Shown here one piece after another: positions 1 to 6,469 of a stretch of 11,381 bases of DNA. Source of the stretch: Actinomycetes bacterium (GTDB lineage Bacteria; Actinomycetota; Actinomycetes; Actinomycetales; Cellulomonadaceae). Location of the stretch: positions 1 through 11,381 of the forward strand of contig JAFABT010000284.1 in the NCBI GenBank assembly GCA_023425905.1. Direction: 5' to 3'. Below the pieces are notes generated by a model. That model had not been told where the DNA came from and did not search any database. It was given only the letters and a program-made list of their open reading frames with translations. How positions within the stretch are numbered: the stretch's first letter is position 1; each line of letters opens with the position of its first letter. A program made the translations under genes and the position numbers.

Positions 1-255
1 GCACCTGGTTGTCCGACCGCAGGTCATGGCCGCGCCACGCGGACAACTCCGGTGAGTTCCTACAGGGATCTCCTCTGGGATTCGACGCGTGCGCTTCAGC
101 GGATAGAAGTGCGTGCTCTGCGCGCCGAAGTCTCCGTTGTTCGATCGAGGTGGCCGCTCGCGCTCACGGTCGATCGTCGCGACGATGAGGCCGTCCTCGA
201 GGTCGACGACCCTCGCAGCACGTCACAGGCCGCGGTGCTGGGTCAGCCAAACCTT

Positions 256-291
256 CTGTTTTTCCAGATCTACTTCCGGTAAGCTAGATCC
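256..291 (+). promoter_or_regulatory. Probable leaderless promoter of the MNT/HEPN pair
   Basis: A -10 hexamer TAAGCT at 280-285 matches the actinobacterial TANNNT pattern. It ends six bases before the ATG at 292, so transcription would start at or next to the start codon. No Shine-Dalgarno sequence precedes the ATG, which fits a leaderless mRNA. A weak -35-like CTGTTT lies at 256-261, 18 bp upstream of the -10. The rest of 1-255 holds no gene I can support, only an 8-bp inverted repeat (GTTGTCCG at 8-15, CGGACAAC at 40-47). Confidence 0.5.
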
Positions 292-1002
292 ATGGACTTC
301 GCCCAGCCCCTCTCCGACGTCGTGCCCGGCGTACAGGGGCGTGTCTTGACGGTGCTAGCCCGCTCGGGCCTGTCGTTGACCGGGAAGCGTGTCGCGGAGA
401 TGGCCGGGGCATCCATCGAGCAGACCCGACAGGTGCTCCTGCGCCTCGTCGACGCCGGGCTCGTCGACTCGCGACGAGCTGGCCAAGCCGTCATGTACGA
501 AGCCAACGCGTCGCACGTCCTGTGGCCTGCCGTGCAGCAGCTCGTCAACGCCGCCGACCAGGCCGTGTGGTCGGTCAAGCAACGCATCAGCCACGCCATC
601 GAGGAGGTGCTCCAGCCTGAGGACGCCACACGGGTGACGGCGGCAGTCTTCGGGTCCATCGCTCGTGGCGACTCGCGCCCAGACAGCGACGTCGACGTCC
701 TGCTCATCACGCCCGACCATCTGGACGACGCACAGGTCGAGGCCCTCGTCGTGACGACGATCAGGACGGTCGAGGCCAGCACCGGCAACGACTGCAACGT
801 CTATCAGACGAGCCGGGCCCAGTTCGACGAGCTCGTTCAGCAGCATGACCCGATGGTCCCGTCATGGACCGCCGATGCCGCCGTGTTGCACGGCCCAGAC
901 TTCCGCCGCCGACTGAGAGGTGCCCCGCGGGACCAACCCGGAACGTCACGCCACAGGACAACCGCGAGCGAGCCGCAACAGCACGCGAGCACTATCACGT
1001 AG
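292..1002 (+). CDS. Winged-helix/nucleotidyltransferase protein, MntA-like antitoxin
   Basis: The 236-aa protein has an N-terminal MarR/ArsR-like winged helix (about residues 15-75), then a minimal nucleotidyltransferase domain (about 110-200). The motif GS-x10-DxD is complete: G121-S122, then D133 and D135, with R125-G126-D127 between; D167 is a candidate third carboxylate. In MntA/HepT (type VII) toxin-antitoxin pairs, such proteins AMPylate and silence a HEPN ribonuclease partner. The fused helix-turn-helix suggests it may also repress its own promoter. The partner HEPN gene follows directly but is broken. Residues after about 210 are polar and low in complexity and overlap the HEPN start region, so the natural C-terminus may have been shorter. 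The start is the ATG placed six bases after a good -10 box. The fold is clear; the antitoxin role is inferred from context. Confidence 0.8.
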   Translation: MDFAQPLSDVVPGVQGRVLTVLARSGLSLTGKRVAEMAGASIEQTRQVLLRLVDAGLVDSRRAGQAVMYEANASHVLWPAVQQLVNAADQAVWSVKQRISHAIEEVLQPEDATRVTAAVFGSIARGDSRPDSDVDVLLITPDHLDDAQVEALVVTTIRTVEASTGNDCNVYQTSRAQFDELVQQHDPMVPSWTADAAVLHGPDFRRRLRGAPRDQPGTSRHRTTASEPQQHASTIT

Positions 1003-1330
1003 CCCAGGAGCAGCTCGACCGTGCACCCGACGGGCCGTCCCGATCGCACAGGTGGCTGCCACGGCCGCCGTGCTCGCAGCCATCGCAGCCGCCGACGCCC
1101 TCTGCGGGCACGCGCTCGGGCACCACTCGTCCGACCAGGACCACCGCGCCGCCGGGAAGCTCCTTGAGGCCACCGGACCGACCGGGCGAGCGCTCGCGCG
1201 CAAGTTCGTGCGTCTCCCGTCCGACAAGACGGATCTCACCTACGGCGGCTGGTGCACCAAGGCTCAGGCCAGCCGAGCACTGAGAGAGGCAGAGGCGTTC
1301 ATCGTCGAGCTCGACAGGCTGTCGCTGTAA
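945..1330 (+). pseudogene. Frameshifted HEPN-domain (HepT-like) toxin gene
   Basis: The protein is split between two frames. Codons from 945 to about 1025 read VTPQDNRERAATAREHYHVA and on to EQLDRA. The continuation, rich in alanine helix (AQVAATAAVLAAIAAADA, then SSDQDHRAA and a tail ending in LDRLSL), lies in the -1 frame up to the stop at 1328-1330. A single-base deletion near 1018-1040 explains this. The codon where a GTG start would be expected is GTC (945-947), and the only in-frame ATG is far upstream at 864, inside the antitoxin gene. The arginine of the usual HEPN R-x(4-6)-H motif is not evident before H in the DQDH segment, where histidines stand instead. The likely original role was the RNase toxin partner of the upstream nucleotidyltransferase. 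Loss of the toxin with retention of the antitoxin is a harmless route of decay. A sequencing error is the alternative. Confidence 0.65.
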
Positions 1331-1535
1331 GGACGTCAGGTCGAGCTCGACTCTCCTTCAGAGCACCTCCTCACCGAAGCACGATGCCGACCCCCCGTGC
1401 GACGGCCTCGACCATCCCCATGAGGCGCTCGGCTCTGACCGGCATCGTCCGCCGGTAGCTCGCGATGCGACGTTCCCCATGCCGCCGTAGGTAAGGTCGA
1501 GCACGGTCGCTGCTCGTCCAGGGGGTTCGAAGGCC
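1331..1535. other. Intergenic region before the ATP-grasp gene
   Basis: No gene is supported here. A 12-bp perfect palindrome, GTCGAGCTCGAC, at 1340-1351 repeats one at 1304-1315 in the end of the HEPN remnant. A -10-like TAAGGT at 1492-1497 could serve the ATP-grasp gene, with no clear -35. On the minus strand a short open stretch (1371-1445) reads as a helix-like tail ending in a stop; it could be the leftover 3' end of a displaced gene, but it is too short to identify. Confidence 0.3.
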
Positions 1536-2825
1536 ATGACACACGTCGTCCCGCCCACGGCCGCGCCCAGCGCGCGCCCCCGCGTCGTCGTCCTCCACTC
1601 GCGCCAGCCGCTCACGACGCACCCGGACGAGGCGTTCCCGCCTGACCAGTTCGACGTCGTCGTCCTCACCGATGCGGACCCCGCGACCGTCCTCCGCGAG
1701 GACATCGAGGGTCCCCCGGTTCGCGTCGTGCGCGCCCCTCGCGACGAGTGGGAGTCCGTCGTGCGGGCCGCGCCCGGCGGTCACGCGGAGGTCGTGAGCA
1801 ACGACGAGTACTGCCTCGTCGAGTGCGCCCGCCTGCGGGCCGCGACGGGCCTGCCCGCACGGCACCCCGCGCGCATCGAGGGGTACCGCGACAAGGTCTT
1901 CATGAAGCGGCGACTCGAGGCGGCAGGCGTCCCGGTCCCCCGGCACCTCAGCTTCGAGCCGGTTGTCACGGCCTCCCGGACCGTCGCCGACCACGTCGTC
2001 GCGACCGTCGGGTTGCCCGCCGTCGCCAAGCCGCGCGGCGAGGCGAACTCCCGGGGCGTCGAGGTGCTGGCGGACGCCGCGGCGGTGCTCGCGTGGCTGA
2101 GTCGGCATGACGGCGAGGCGGGGTGGCAGGTCGACGAGTTCGTCACCGGGGACCTCGGGCACGTCAATGCGGTCGTGCGCCACGGCGACGTCCGGCCCGT
2201 CCAGGTGGGGCGGTACCTCGGCCCCCTGCTCGGGCTCAACCACGGCCGGGTTCTGGCCGGGTGGACGGTTCCGGCCGACACCCCCGAGGCCGCGGCGGCG
2301 CACAAGTTCAACGCCCGCGTCGTGGCCGCGCTCGGGTCCGACGGTGACTTCGTCGTCCACACCGAGTTCGCGACGACGCCCGACGGCCGCCTGGTCGTCC
2401 TGGAGACCGCCGCACGCGCACCCGGCGCGTCCGTCTCAGAGACCGCGCGCGTCCACGCCGGCGTCCAGCTCGAGGTCGCGCACCTGCGCCTGCAGGCGGG
2501 GCTGCCGGTGCCCGAGCCGGACCACAGCGCCGGTAGCCAGGCGGCGTGGCTGTGGCTGCCCGTCATGCCGGGTCAGCGTTGGGCCGGGACCCCCGAGGCC
2601 GTCCAGGGCTTCGCGAGCGACGTCGACGTGCACGTGCGCCGGGTGGGGCGCGACGGCAACACCGGCACGGAGGGCGAGCTCGGCGCGGCGGTTCGTCTCA
2701 CGAACTCCGACCCCGGCACGTTGGCTGCGGAGGTCGACGTCGCCCGCCGCGCGCCGTGGTTCCGGCCGACGAGCGACCTGCCGAAGGCGGTGTCCGACAT
2801 GTGCCGCTATCGTCACGCGACGTGA
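1536..2825 (+). CDS. ATP-grasp domain ligase of unknown substrate
   Basis: The 429-aa protein has an N-terminal alpha/beta pre-ATP-grasp domain (about residues 15-115), an ATP-grasp domain (about 118-320) and a C-terminal cap. Visible family features are the FMKRRLEAAGVPVPRH segment (122-137), the ATP-contacting lysine in PAVAKPRGEANSRG (K165), the acidic EFVTGD segment (E201), and the metal-site glutamates E278 and E290 in VVLETAARAPGAS. ATP-grasp enzymes join a carboxylate to an amine or thiol through an acyl-phosphate. The layout resembles actinobacterial carnosine-synthase or BL00235-like ligases, but the substrate cannot be read from the sequence. The ATG at 1536 is preceded by GGGGG (1521-1525) and GAAGG (1529-1533). 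Its stop overlaps the GTG of the lipoprotein gene, so the two are co-translated. Confidence 0.85.
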   Translation: MTHVVPPTAAPSARPRVVVLHSRQPLTTHPDEAFPPDQFDVVVLTDADPATVLREDIEGPPVRVVRAPRDEWESVVRAAPGGHAEVVSNDEYCLVECARLRAATGLPARHPARIEGYRDKVFMKRRLEAAGVPVPRHLSFEPVVTASRTVADHVVATVGLPAVAKPRGEANSRGVEVLADAAAVLAWLSRHDGEAGWQVDEFVTGDLGHVNAVVRHGDVRPVQVGRYLGPLLGLNHGRVLAGWTVPADTPEAAAAHKFNARVVAALGSDGDFVVHTEFATTPDGRLVVLETAARAPGASVSETARVHAGVQLEVAHLRLQAGLPVPEPDHSAGSQAAWLWLPVMPGQRWAGTPEAVQGFASDVDVHVRRVGRDGNTGTEGELGAAVRLTNSDPGTLAAEVDVARRAPWFRPTSDLPKAVSDMCRYRHAT

Positions 2826-3454
2826 CGACACGACCCCGCGCGCTCACGGCGCTGCTCTTTGCCACGATCGCCCTCGTGCCCGCTGCGTGCTCAGCGGGCG
2901 ATGACACCGGGCAGGCACCGCCGTCGTCATCCGGCGCCCCTTCCGAGACGAACGGCACGGGACCCACGGAGCCCGAGCCCACCGAGAGCGCGCAGAGCCC
3001 GGCGGTGTTCTCCATGCCCTCGGTCAGCTGCGAAGCCCTCGAACCTCTCCTCGACCCGCTGCTCGAGGGCCTCCGGCTCGACGACGAGTCCACCGTGTCC
3101 GACTCCGAGTTCCTCTCGTGCGGGTGGGTGCCCGTCGAGGAGCGCCTCGACGACATCCGCACCGCGACGGTGAGCATCAGCGTGGGCGACCCCGAGGTGC
3201 CCGACGTCGAGGCCGCCGCGGACTACGGCCTCGACTACTCGACCGACCCGCGACTCGACCAGCACGGCGGCGTGATGCTGTGGACCGCGGCGGGTGGGGA
3301 GACCATCATGGGCGGCGGCGTCGGCTCGGTCTACGTCCCCGGGCTCGAGATCATGGCCTCGAGCGGCGGCTTCGCCAAGGAGACCGGCTTCGACCAGGAG
3401 TTCATGGTGCAGCTCGCCCTGGGCATCCTCGAGCTGCCGGGCGTCCAGGGCTAG
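2822..3454 (+). CDS. Secreted lipoprotein, possibly DUF3558-like
   Basis: A 210-aa protein begins with GTG at 2822, overlapping the ATP-grasp stop by four bases (GTGA). This start is chosen because a lipoprotein signal follows at once: basic MTTRPR, a hydrophobic core, then LVPAAC with the candidate lipidated cysteine at residue 23. The proline at -3 makes the lipobox imperfect. A Ser/Thr/Pro/Glu-rich linker (about 24-60) precedes a compact domain with two cysteines (in VSCEAL and LSCGW) that could form a disulphide. This pattern recalls DUF3558 lipoproteins of actinobacteria. It is probably anchored to the outer face of the membrane. The function is unknown; tight coupling suggests work linked to the ATP-grasp enzyme or merely a shared mRNA. 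Confidence 0.75.
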   Translation: MTTRPRALTALLFATIALVPAACSAGDDTGQAPPSSSGAPSETNGTGPTEPEPTESAQSPAVFSMPSVSCEALEPLLDPLLEGLRLDDESTVSDSEFLSCGWVPVEERLDDIRTATVSISVGDPEVPDVEAAADYGLDYSTDPRLDQHGGVMLWTAAGGETIMGGGVGSVYVPGLEIMASSGGFAKETGFDQEFMVQLALGILELPGVQG

Positions 3455-3463
3455 CCAGGACGC
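3441..3463 (+). terminator. Weak hairpin at the lipoprotein stop codon
   Basis: GCGTCC at 3441-3446 pairs with GGACGC at 3458-3463 around a short GG/CC inner pairing, and the hairpin spans the lipoprotein TAG. There is no U-tract, but actinobacterial terminators often lack one. It could separate the ATP-grasp/lipoprotein unit from the RidA/hydrolase unit, which begins 100 bases further on. Confidence 0.3.
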
Positions 3464-3562
3464 GGCCGCCTCCCGGGGCCCTCCGCCTCACCGATCCTCC
3501 CCCGCCGCCGCACTCGCCTAACGAACGAGCGCGGCACCCGGCGCACCGGAGACGATAGGACG

Positions 3563-3994
3563 ATGACGACCTCAAGGCCTGTGCACCTGGTCCGCGCCGA
3601 GGAGCTCGCCCCGGCGCCGTACGCGCACGCGGCGGTGACGGGGAGCGGCCGGCTCGTGTTCACGGCGGGCGCGTGCCCGCTCGACGCCGACGGGCGCACG
3701 GTCGCGATCGGCGACGTCACCGGCCAGGCGCGGCAGGTGGTCGCGAACCTCGAGGTCGCGCTCGCGGCCGCGGGCGCCCGGCTCACCGACGTCGTCAAGA
3801 CGACGATCTACGTCGCCACCACCGCGCAGTCCGACCTCGGCGCCGTCTGGGACGTCGTCCACGCGGCCTTCGGCGAGCACGACGTCCCCAGCACGCTGCT
3901 CGGCGTCACCGTGCTCGGCTACGACGACCAGCTCGTCGAGGTCGAAGCCGTCGCGGTCCTCCCGGAGCCGGCACCAGGCGGCCGCACACACTGA
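3563..3994 (+). CDS. RidA-family (YjgF/UK114) protein without the catalytic arginine
   Basis: The 143-aa protein has the length and full pattern of the trimeric RidA fold: GRLVFTAGACPLDADG, QARQVVANLEVALAAAG, DVVKTTIYV and the C-terminal LVEVEAVAVL strand. Classical RidA deaminates reactive enamine/imine intermediates of PLP enzymes using an arginine (R105 in E. coli, in PARSCVEV). Here the aligned stretch is PSTLLGVTV at identical spacing to the EVEA strand, so the arginine position is threonine. That places it among Rid subfamilies not expected to have imine deaminase activity, and its reaction is unknown. GGAG and AGGA stand upstream of the ATG at 3563. The hydrolase gene follows after 34 bases in the same direction, so the two are probably one operon. 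Confidence 0.9.
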   Translation: MTTSRPVHLVRAEELAPAPYAHAAVTGSGRLVFTAGACPLDADGRTVAIGDVTGQARQVVANLEVALAAAGARLTDVVKTTIYVATTAQSDLGAVWDVVHAAFGEHDVPSTLLGVTVLGYDDQLVEVEAVAVLPEPAPGGRTH

Positions 3995-4028
3995 GAACGT
4001 GGGGCCCCGACGGCAGAGGAGCAGGAAC

Positions 4029-4826
4029 GTGCAGCGCCATGAGATCCGCCGGGACGACGTCGTCCTCTCCTACCTCGACTCGGGCACCGACGGACCCGTC
4101 GTCGTGCTGCTGCACGGTCTCGCGGGCAGCGCCGAGGAGCTGGCGCCGACGGCCACCGCGCTCACCGACCGGTTCCGCGTGCTCGTCCTCGACCAGCGCG
4201 GTCACGGGCACAGCACCCGCCGCCCGGCCGACACCTCGCGTGAGGCCTTCGCCGACGACGTCGTCGCCCTCGTCGAGCAGGTGGCGGGCGGCGGGCAGGT
4301 GGCGGCGGTCGTCGGGCAGTCGATGGGCGCCCACACCGCGCTGCTCCTCGCCGCGTGGCACCCGCAGCTCGTCTCAGCGCTCGTCCTGCTCGAGGGCGGC
4401 GTCGGCGGTGACGACGTGGACGTGCCCGCGCAGCTCGGCGACTGGTTCGCCTCCTGGCCCGCCCCGTTCCCCACACGCGCCGCCGCCGTCGAGCACCTCG
4501 GCGGCACCCCGACGGCGCGCGCCTGGGCAGCCGACCTCGACGAACGCGACGGCGGCTTCTGGCCACGCTTCGACGCCGACGTGCTGCGCGCTGTCATGGA
4601 GCCGGTCGCCGCGACGGCGCGCTGGGCCGAGTGGGAGCAGGTCGAGGCGCCGACGCTCCTCGTGCGGGGCGAGCACGGGACCATCGCCGACGACGAGGTC
4701 GCACGGATGCTCGCACTCCGTCCTGCGACGGCCCACGTCGTCGTGCCGGGCGCAGGCCACGACGTCCACCTCGACGCCCCCGAGGAGACCGCCCGGCTCG
4801 TCTTGGGCTTCCTTACTCGCGCGTGA
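4029..4826 (+). CDS. Alpha/beta-fold hydrolase with an exchanged C-terminus
   Basis: A 265-aa alpha/beta hydrolase. GTG at 4029 is chosen over GTG at 3999 because GAGGAG stands seven bases before it and the family fold starts right after. Visible elements are the oxyanion loop HGLAGS (29-34), DQRGHGHS (55-62), the nucleophile elbow GQSMGA with Ser98, and the catalytic His244 in GAGHDVHLDAPEE. The acid is less clear: E215 in RGEHG or E122 in LLEGG. Substrates of such enzymes are esters, lactones or similar small molecules; none can be named here. The last residues before the stop (ARLVLGFLTRA) appear to come from inserted DNA: codons 236-254 lie in a perfect 54-bp repeat whose second copy at 5626 carries a different ending. 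The active-site histidine is inside the repeat, so the enzyme is probably still functional. Confidence 0.88.
   Translation: MQRHEIRRDDVVLSYLDSGTDGPVVVLLHGLAGSAEELAPTATALTDRFRVLVLDQRGHGHSTRRPADTSREAFADDVVALVEQVAGGGQVAAVVGQSMGAHTALLLAAWHPQLVSALVLLEGGVGGDDVDVPAQLGDWFASWPAPFPTRAAAVEHLGGTPTARAWAADLDERDGGFWPRFDADVLRAVMEPVAATARWAEWEQVEAPTLLVRGEHGTIADDEVARMLALRPATAHVVVPGAGHDVHLDAPEETARLVLGFLTRA
4736..4789 (+). repeat. 54-bp direct repeat, copy 1 (inside hydrolase gene)
   Basis: It is identical base for base to 5626-5679, and the flanks differ on both sides. It encodes the hydrolase segment VVVPGAGHDVHLDAPEET. The position at a gene's 3' end and the clean edges resemble the att cores made when an element integrates into the end of a gene. 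Confidence 0.95.
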
Positions 4827-4913
4827 GGGTGTGGCGTCTCGGCTGGCTACTCGAAGTCATGGATGACGATGGAGATAGACTGTTCCGAACGCGGCAGCAA
4901 TGTGCAGCGGGAG

Positions 4914-5525
4914 TCACTCCCTTGCGAGCTCGACTCGGCTTGGGTCATGTTGGGTGGTGTCAAACATGACGCCGCCTCCGACCTCAAATTCGAACAGGAC
5001 GTCCGCGCCGAATGACGACCAGAGTTCGGTATCGCGGGTGATCGCCTCGACAGCTCGGCGACCGGCAGGCGTGTCCTCGACCTTCACGGTGAGCACCCCG
5101 GTGGCAATGTCTCTCGAGAAGCCGAGCCGCTCGGCTTCCCACTTGTCGAGCTCATCACCGACGCGGGCGAAGACCTCGACCGCTTCCTCGTGCGACAGGG
5201 CGCTGGGCACCACATGGGCCACCACCCCGCGGTCACGCGCTTCCTGGACGTACTGGAGCGCCTCCGCAGAAGGGTCGCCCTCCCAGTAGAAGATCAACTC
5301 GTCGGTCCCTTCGCGGAACCCGCCGTCGACAAAACCGGGCAGCGCCGACAACTGCTCAAACGTCGGAGACAAGATCTGCGCCCGGCGAATGTCCTCGGCG
5401 CTGTACCCTGCGAACGGTGCATCAGGTGCCGGCAAGCCATCGTTCGCGTTCGCCGTGGCCACGGCTCCCGCCACTCCGAGGGCGGCAATGGTGGATACGA
5501 GCACGATCACTGATCGCGTCTTCAC
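4914..5525 (-). CDS. Small exported protein, function unknown
   Basis: A 203-aa protein with a clear signal peptide: MKTR, a hydrophobic core, and an AxA-type cleavage site after about residue 27 (ATANA, then NDGLP). There is no lipobox, so it is probably released or wall-associated. The mature part is acidic. Around residues 66-115 it reads like the propeptide domain of alpha-lytic protease/streptogrisin-type proteases (a short strand, FYWEGD, then a helix and RGVVAHVV), but no protease domain is attached; this likeness is tentative. The GTG start at 5525 is supported by AGGGGG five bases upstream. The gene faces the hydrolase gene (convergent) and is the only gene inside the 890-bp inserted unit. 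Confidence 0.75.
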   Translation of the reverse strand: MKTRSVIVLVSTIAALGVAGAVATANANDGLPAPDAPFAGYSAEDIRRAQILSPTFEQLSALPGFVDGGFREGTDELIFYWEGDPSAEALQYVQEARDRGVVAHVVPSALSHEEAVEVFARVGDELDKWEAERLGFSRDIATGVLTVKVEDTPAGRRAVEAITRDTELWSSFGADVLFEFEVGGGVMFDTTQHDPSRVELARE

Positions 5526-5575
5526 GTCAGCCCCCTGGGCAGATGTCGGTTACAGCACGCCGCTGCGTCGATTCG

Positions 5576-5581
5576 AGTGTA
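5576..5581 (-). promoter_or_regulatory. Candidate -10 box for the exported-protein gene
   Basis: On the minus strand TACACT lies about 50 bases before the GTG start at 5525, matching TANNNT. No convincing -35 hexamer stands 16-18 bp upstream, so this is weak. It falls between repeat copy 2 and the gene, which means the unit would bring its own promoter. Confidence 0.3.
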
Positions 5582-5625
5582 GGGCGCGAGCAATTCTCCG
5601 ACAGGTCCAATCAGGTGAGTCCCTG

Positions 5626-5679
5626 CGTCGTCGTGCCGGGCGCAGGCCACGACGTCCACCTCGACGCCCCCGAGGAGAC
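5626..5679 (+). repeat. 54-bp direct repeat, copy 2
   Basis: A perfect copy of 4736-4789, placed 890 bp downstream. Upstream of it the sequence has no likeness to the hydrolase gene; downstream it runs straight into a hydrolase-like coding end. Confidence 0.95.
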
Positions 5680-5725
5680 ACGTCAGCTCATCCGCGACTT
5701 CCTCGTCGGCGCCGCGCGCCCCTGA
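5626..5725 (+). pseudogene. Orphaned original 3' end of the alpha/beta hydrolase gene
   Basis: Read from 5627, it gives the hydrolase segment VVVPGAGHDVHLDAPEET followed by RQLIRDFLVGAARP and TGA at 5723-5725. This aligns with the intact gene's end (ARLVLGFLTRA) and looks like a natural hydrolase C-terminus, with the RDFL helix common in the family. It has no start of its own. Its last 43 bases overlap the 3' end of the convergent kinase gene. Before the insertion the two genes would have overlapped tail to tail. Confidence 0.75.
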
Positions 5726-6399
5726 CCGCGCGTCAGCGTGCGCACGACCGGGCGGGCTAGGTCGCTGTTGTCGATGACGACGTCGGCGTGCTCGCGCGGG
5801 GCGCACGCGGCGAAGTAGAGCCGCTGCCCCTCGACGTAGCGGCGCACGCTCGGGTGCGCGGGGTCAGGGTGGCTGCCGTCGCGTCCCGCCATGCGGGCCA
5901 CCGTCACCTCGAAGGGGGCGTCGAGGAAGACCACGAAGTCCCAGTGCGCCCGGAGCTCGCCGCGCTGCAGGAAGAGGCCGTCGACGACGAGGACCGCCGC
6001 AGGCGGGGCGGGCATCCACGGCAGGTCGATCAGCTCGTCGGTCGCCACGTCATGGACGCCCGGCCGATACCGGCCCTCGCCGTCGGGACCCATGGGCACG
6101 AGCACGTCGTCGACGAGCGCCCGGAGGTCGTAGGAGTCGAGGAAGAACCCCTCCGGCGAGTGCCGCCCACGACGATGGCGCAGCTCCCTGCGCTGATGAA
6201 AGCGGTCGGCGGACACCTGGACGACCTCACTGCCTCGCCCCCGCAGCGCCGCGGCGAGCTCGGCGGCGAAGGTCGTCTTCCCGACGCCGTCGACGCCGTC
6301 GACGCCGACCCGAAAACGGCGACCGTCCGCGCGCTCGGAGATCAGGTCCGCCACGGCGCCCACCACCCGGGCGCGTTCGGTCGAGCGATGCGCAGTCAC
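5683..6399 (-). CDS. Uridine-kinase-like P-loop phosphotransferase
   Basis: A 238-aa P-loop kinase of the uridine kinase/phosphoribulokinase group. The Walker A motif is GVDGVGKT (residues 35-42). SADRFHQRR (from about 63) matches the substrate-binding segment after strand 2, VLVVDGLFL is the Walker B-like strand, and ARMAGRDG lies in the lid region followed by RYVEGQRLYF. It probably phosphorylates a nucleoside or related small hydroxyl compound using ATP or GTP in the cytosol; the substrate is not assured. The start is GTG at 6399 with a weak purine-rich stretch (GGGAAGATGG) upstream. The C-terminal 15 or so residues are basic and poorly conserved in style, and their codons overlap the orphaned hydrolase end. 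It lies 70 bp after the serine hydrolase gene on the same strand, so it may share its transcript. Confidence 0.85.
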   Translation of the reverse strand: MTAHRSTERARVVGAVADLISERADGRRFRVGVDGVDGVGKTTFAAELAAALRGRGSEVVQVSADRFHQRRELRHRRGRHSPEGFFLDSYDLRALVDDVLVPMGPDGEGRYRPGVHDVATDELIDLPWMPAPPAAVLVVDGLFLQRGELRAHWDFVVFLDAPFEVTVARMAGRDGSHPDPAHPSVRRYVEGQRLYFAACAPREHADVVIDNSDLARPVVRTLTRGQGRAAPTRKSRMS

Positions 6400-6469
6400 G
6401 CCGCCATCTTCCCGGATCGAGGCGCCCGGGCCGCGGGACGACGCCGGTCCCGGTCCGCAGCGGCGTCGG

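Larger units (their letters stand above)
4790..5679. mobile_element. 890-bp single-gene insertion unit at the hydrolase 3' end
   Basis: The unit carries a replacement 3' end for the hydrolase gene (4790-4826), about 90 bp of spacer, one minus-strand gene for an exported protein, its promoter region, and repeat copy 2. It holds no transposase, integrase or terminal inverted repeats. The spacer and gene look less GC-rich than their neighbours (for instance AT-rich codons around 4970-5000 and 5560-5615), which suggests foreign origin. The geometry is that of Campbell-type integration of a circle sharing the 54-bp sequence. Partial gene duplication followed by divergence is a less simple alternative. 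Confidence 0.5.

Noticed and set aside
8..47. 8-bp inverted repeat GTTGTCCG/CGGACAAC
   Set aside because: Short arms, 24-bp spacer and no adjacent gene in the window to give it meaning.
52..282. 76-codon plus-strand open frame upstream of the antitoxin gene
   Set aside because: No ribosome site and no recognisable protein pattern; it runs through the promoter -10 box, and a competing frame overlaps it. Probably a chance open frame in GC-rich DNA.
1304..1351. GTCGAGCTCGAC palindrome present twice, 36 bp apart
   Set aside because: One copy encodes VELD in the HEPN remnant, and such CG/GA-rich 12-mers are expected by chance here. No operator role is supported.
1371..2360. Long minus-strand open frame (329 codons) opposite the ATP-grasp gene
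   Set aside because: Shadow of the real gene: it is rich in Arg/Gly/Asp with no domain pattern, while the plus strand shows clear ATP-grasp motifs.
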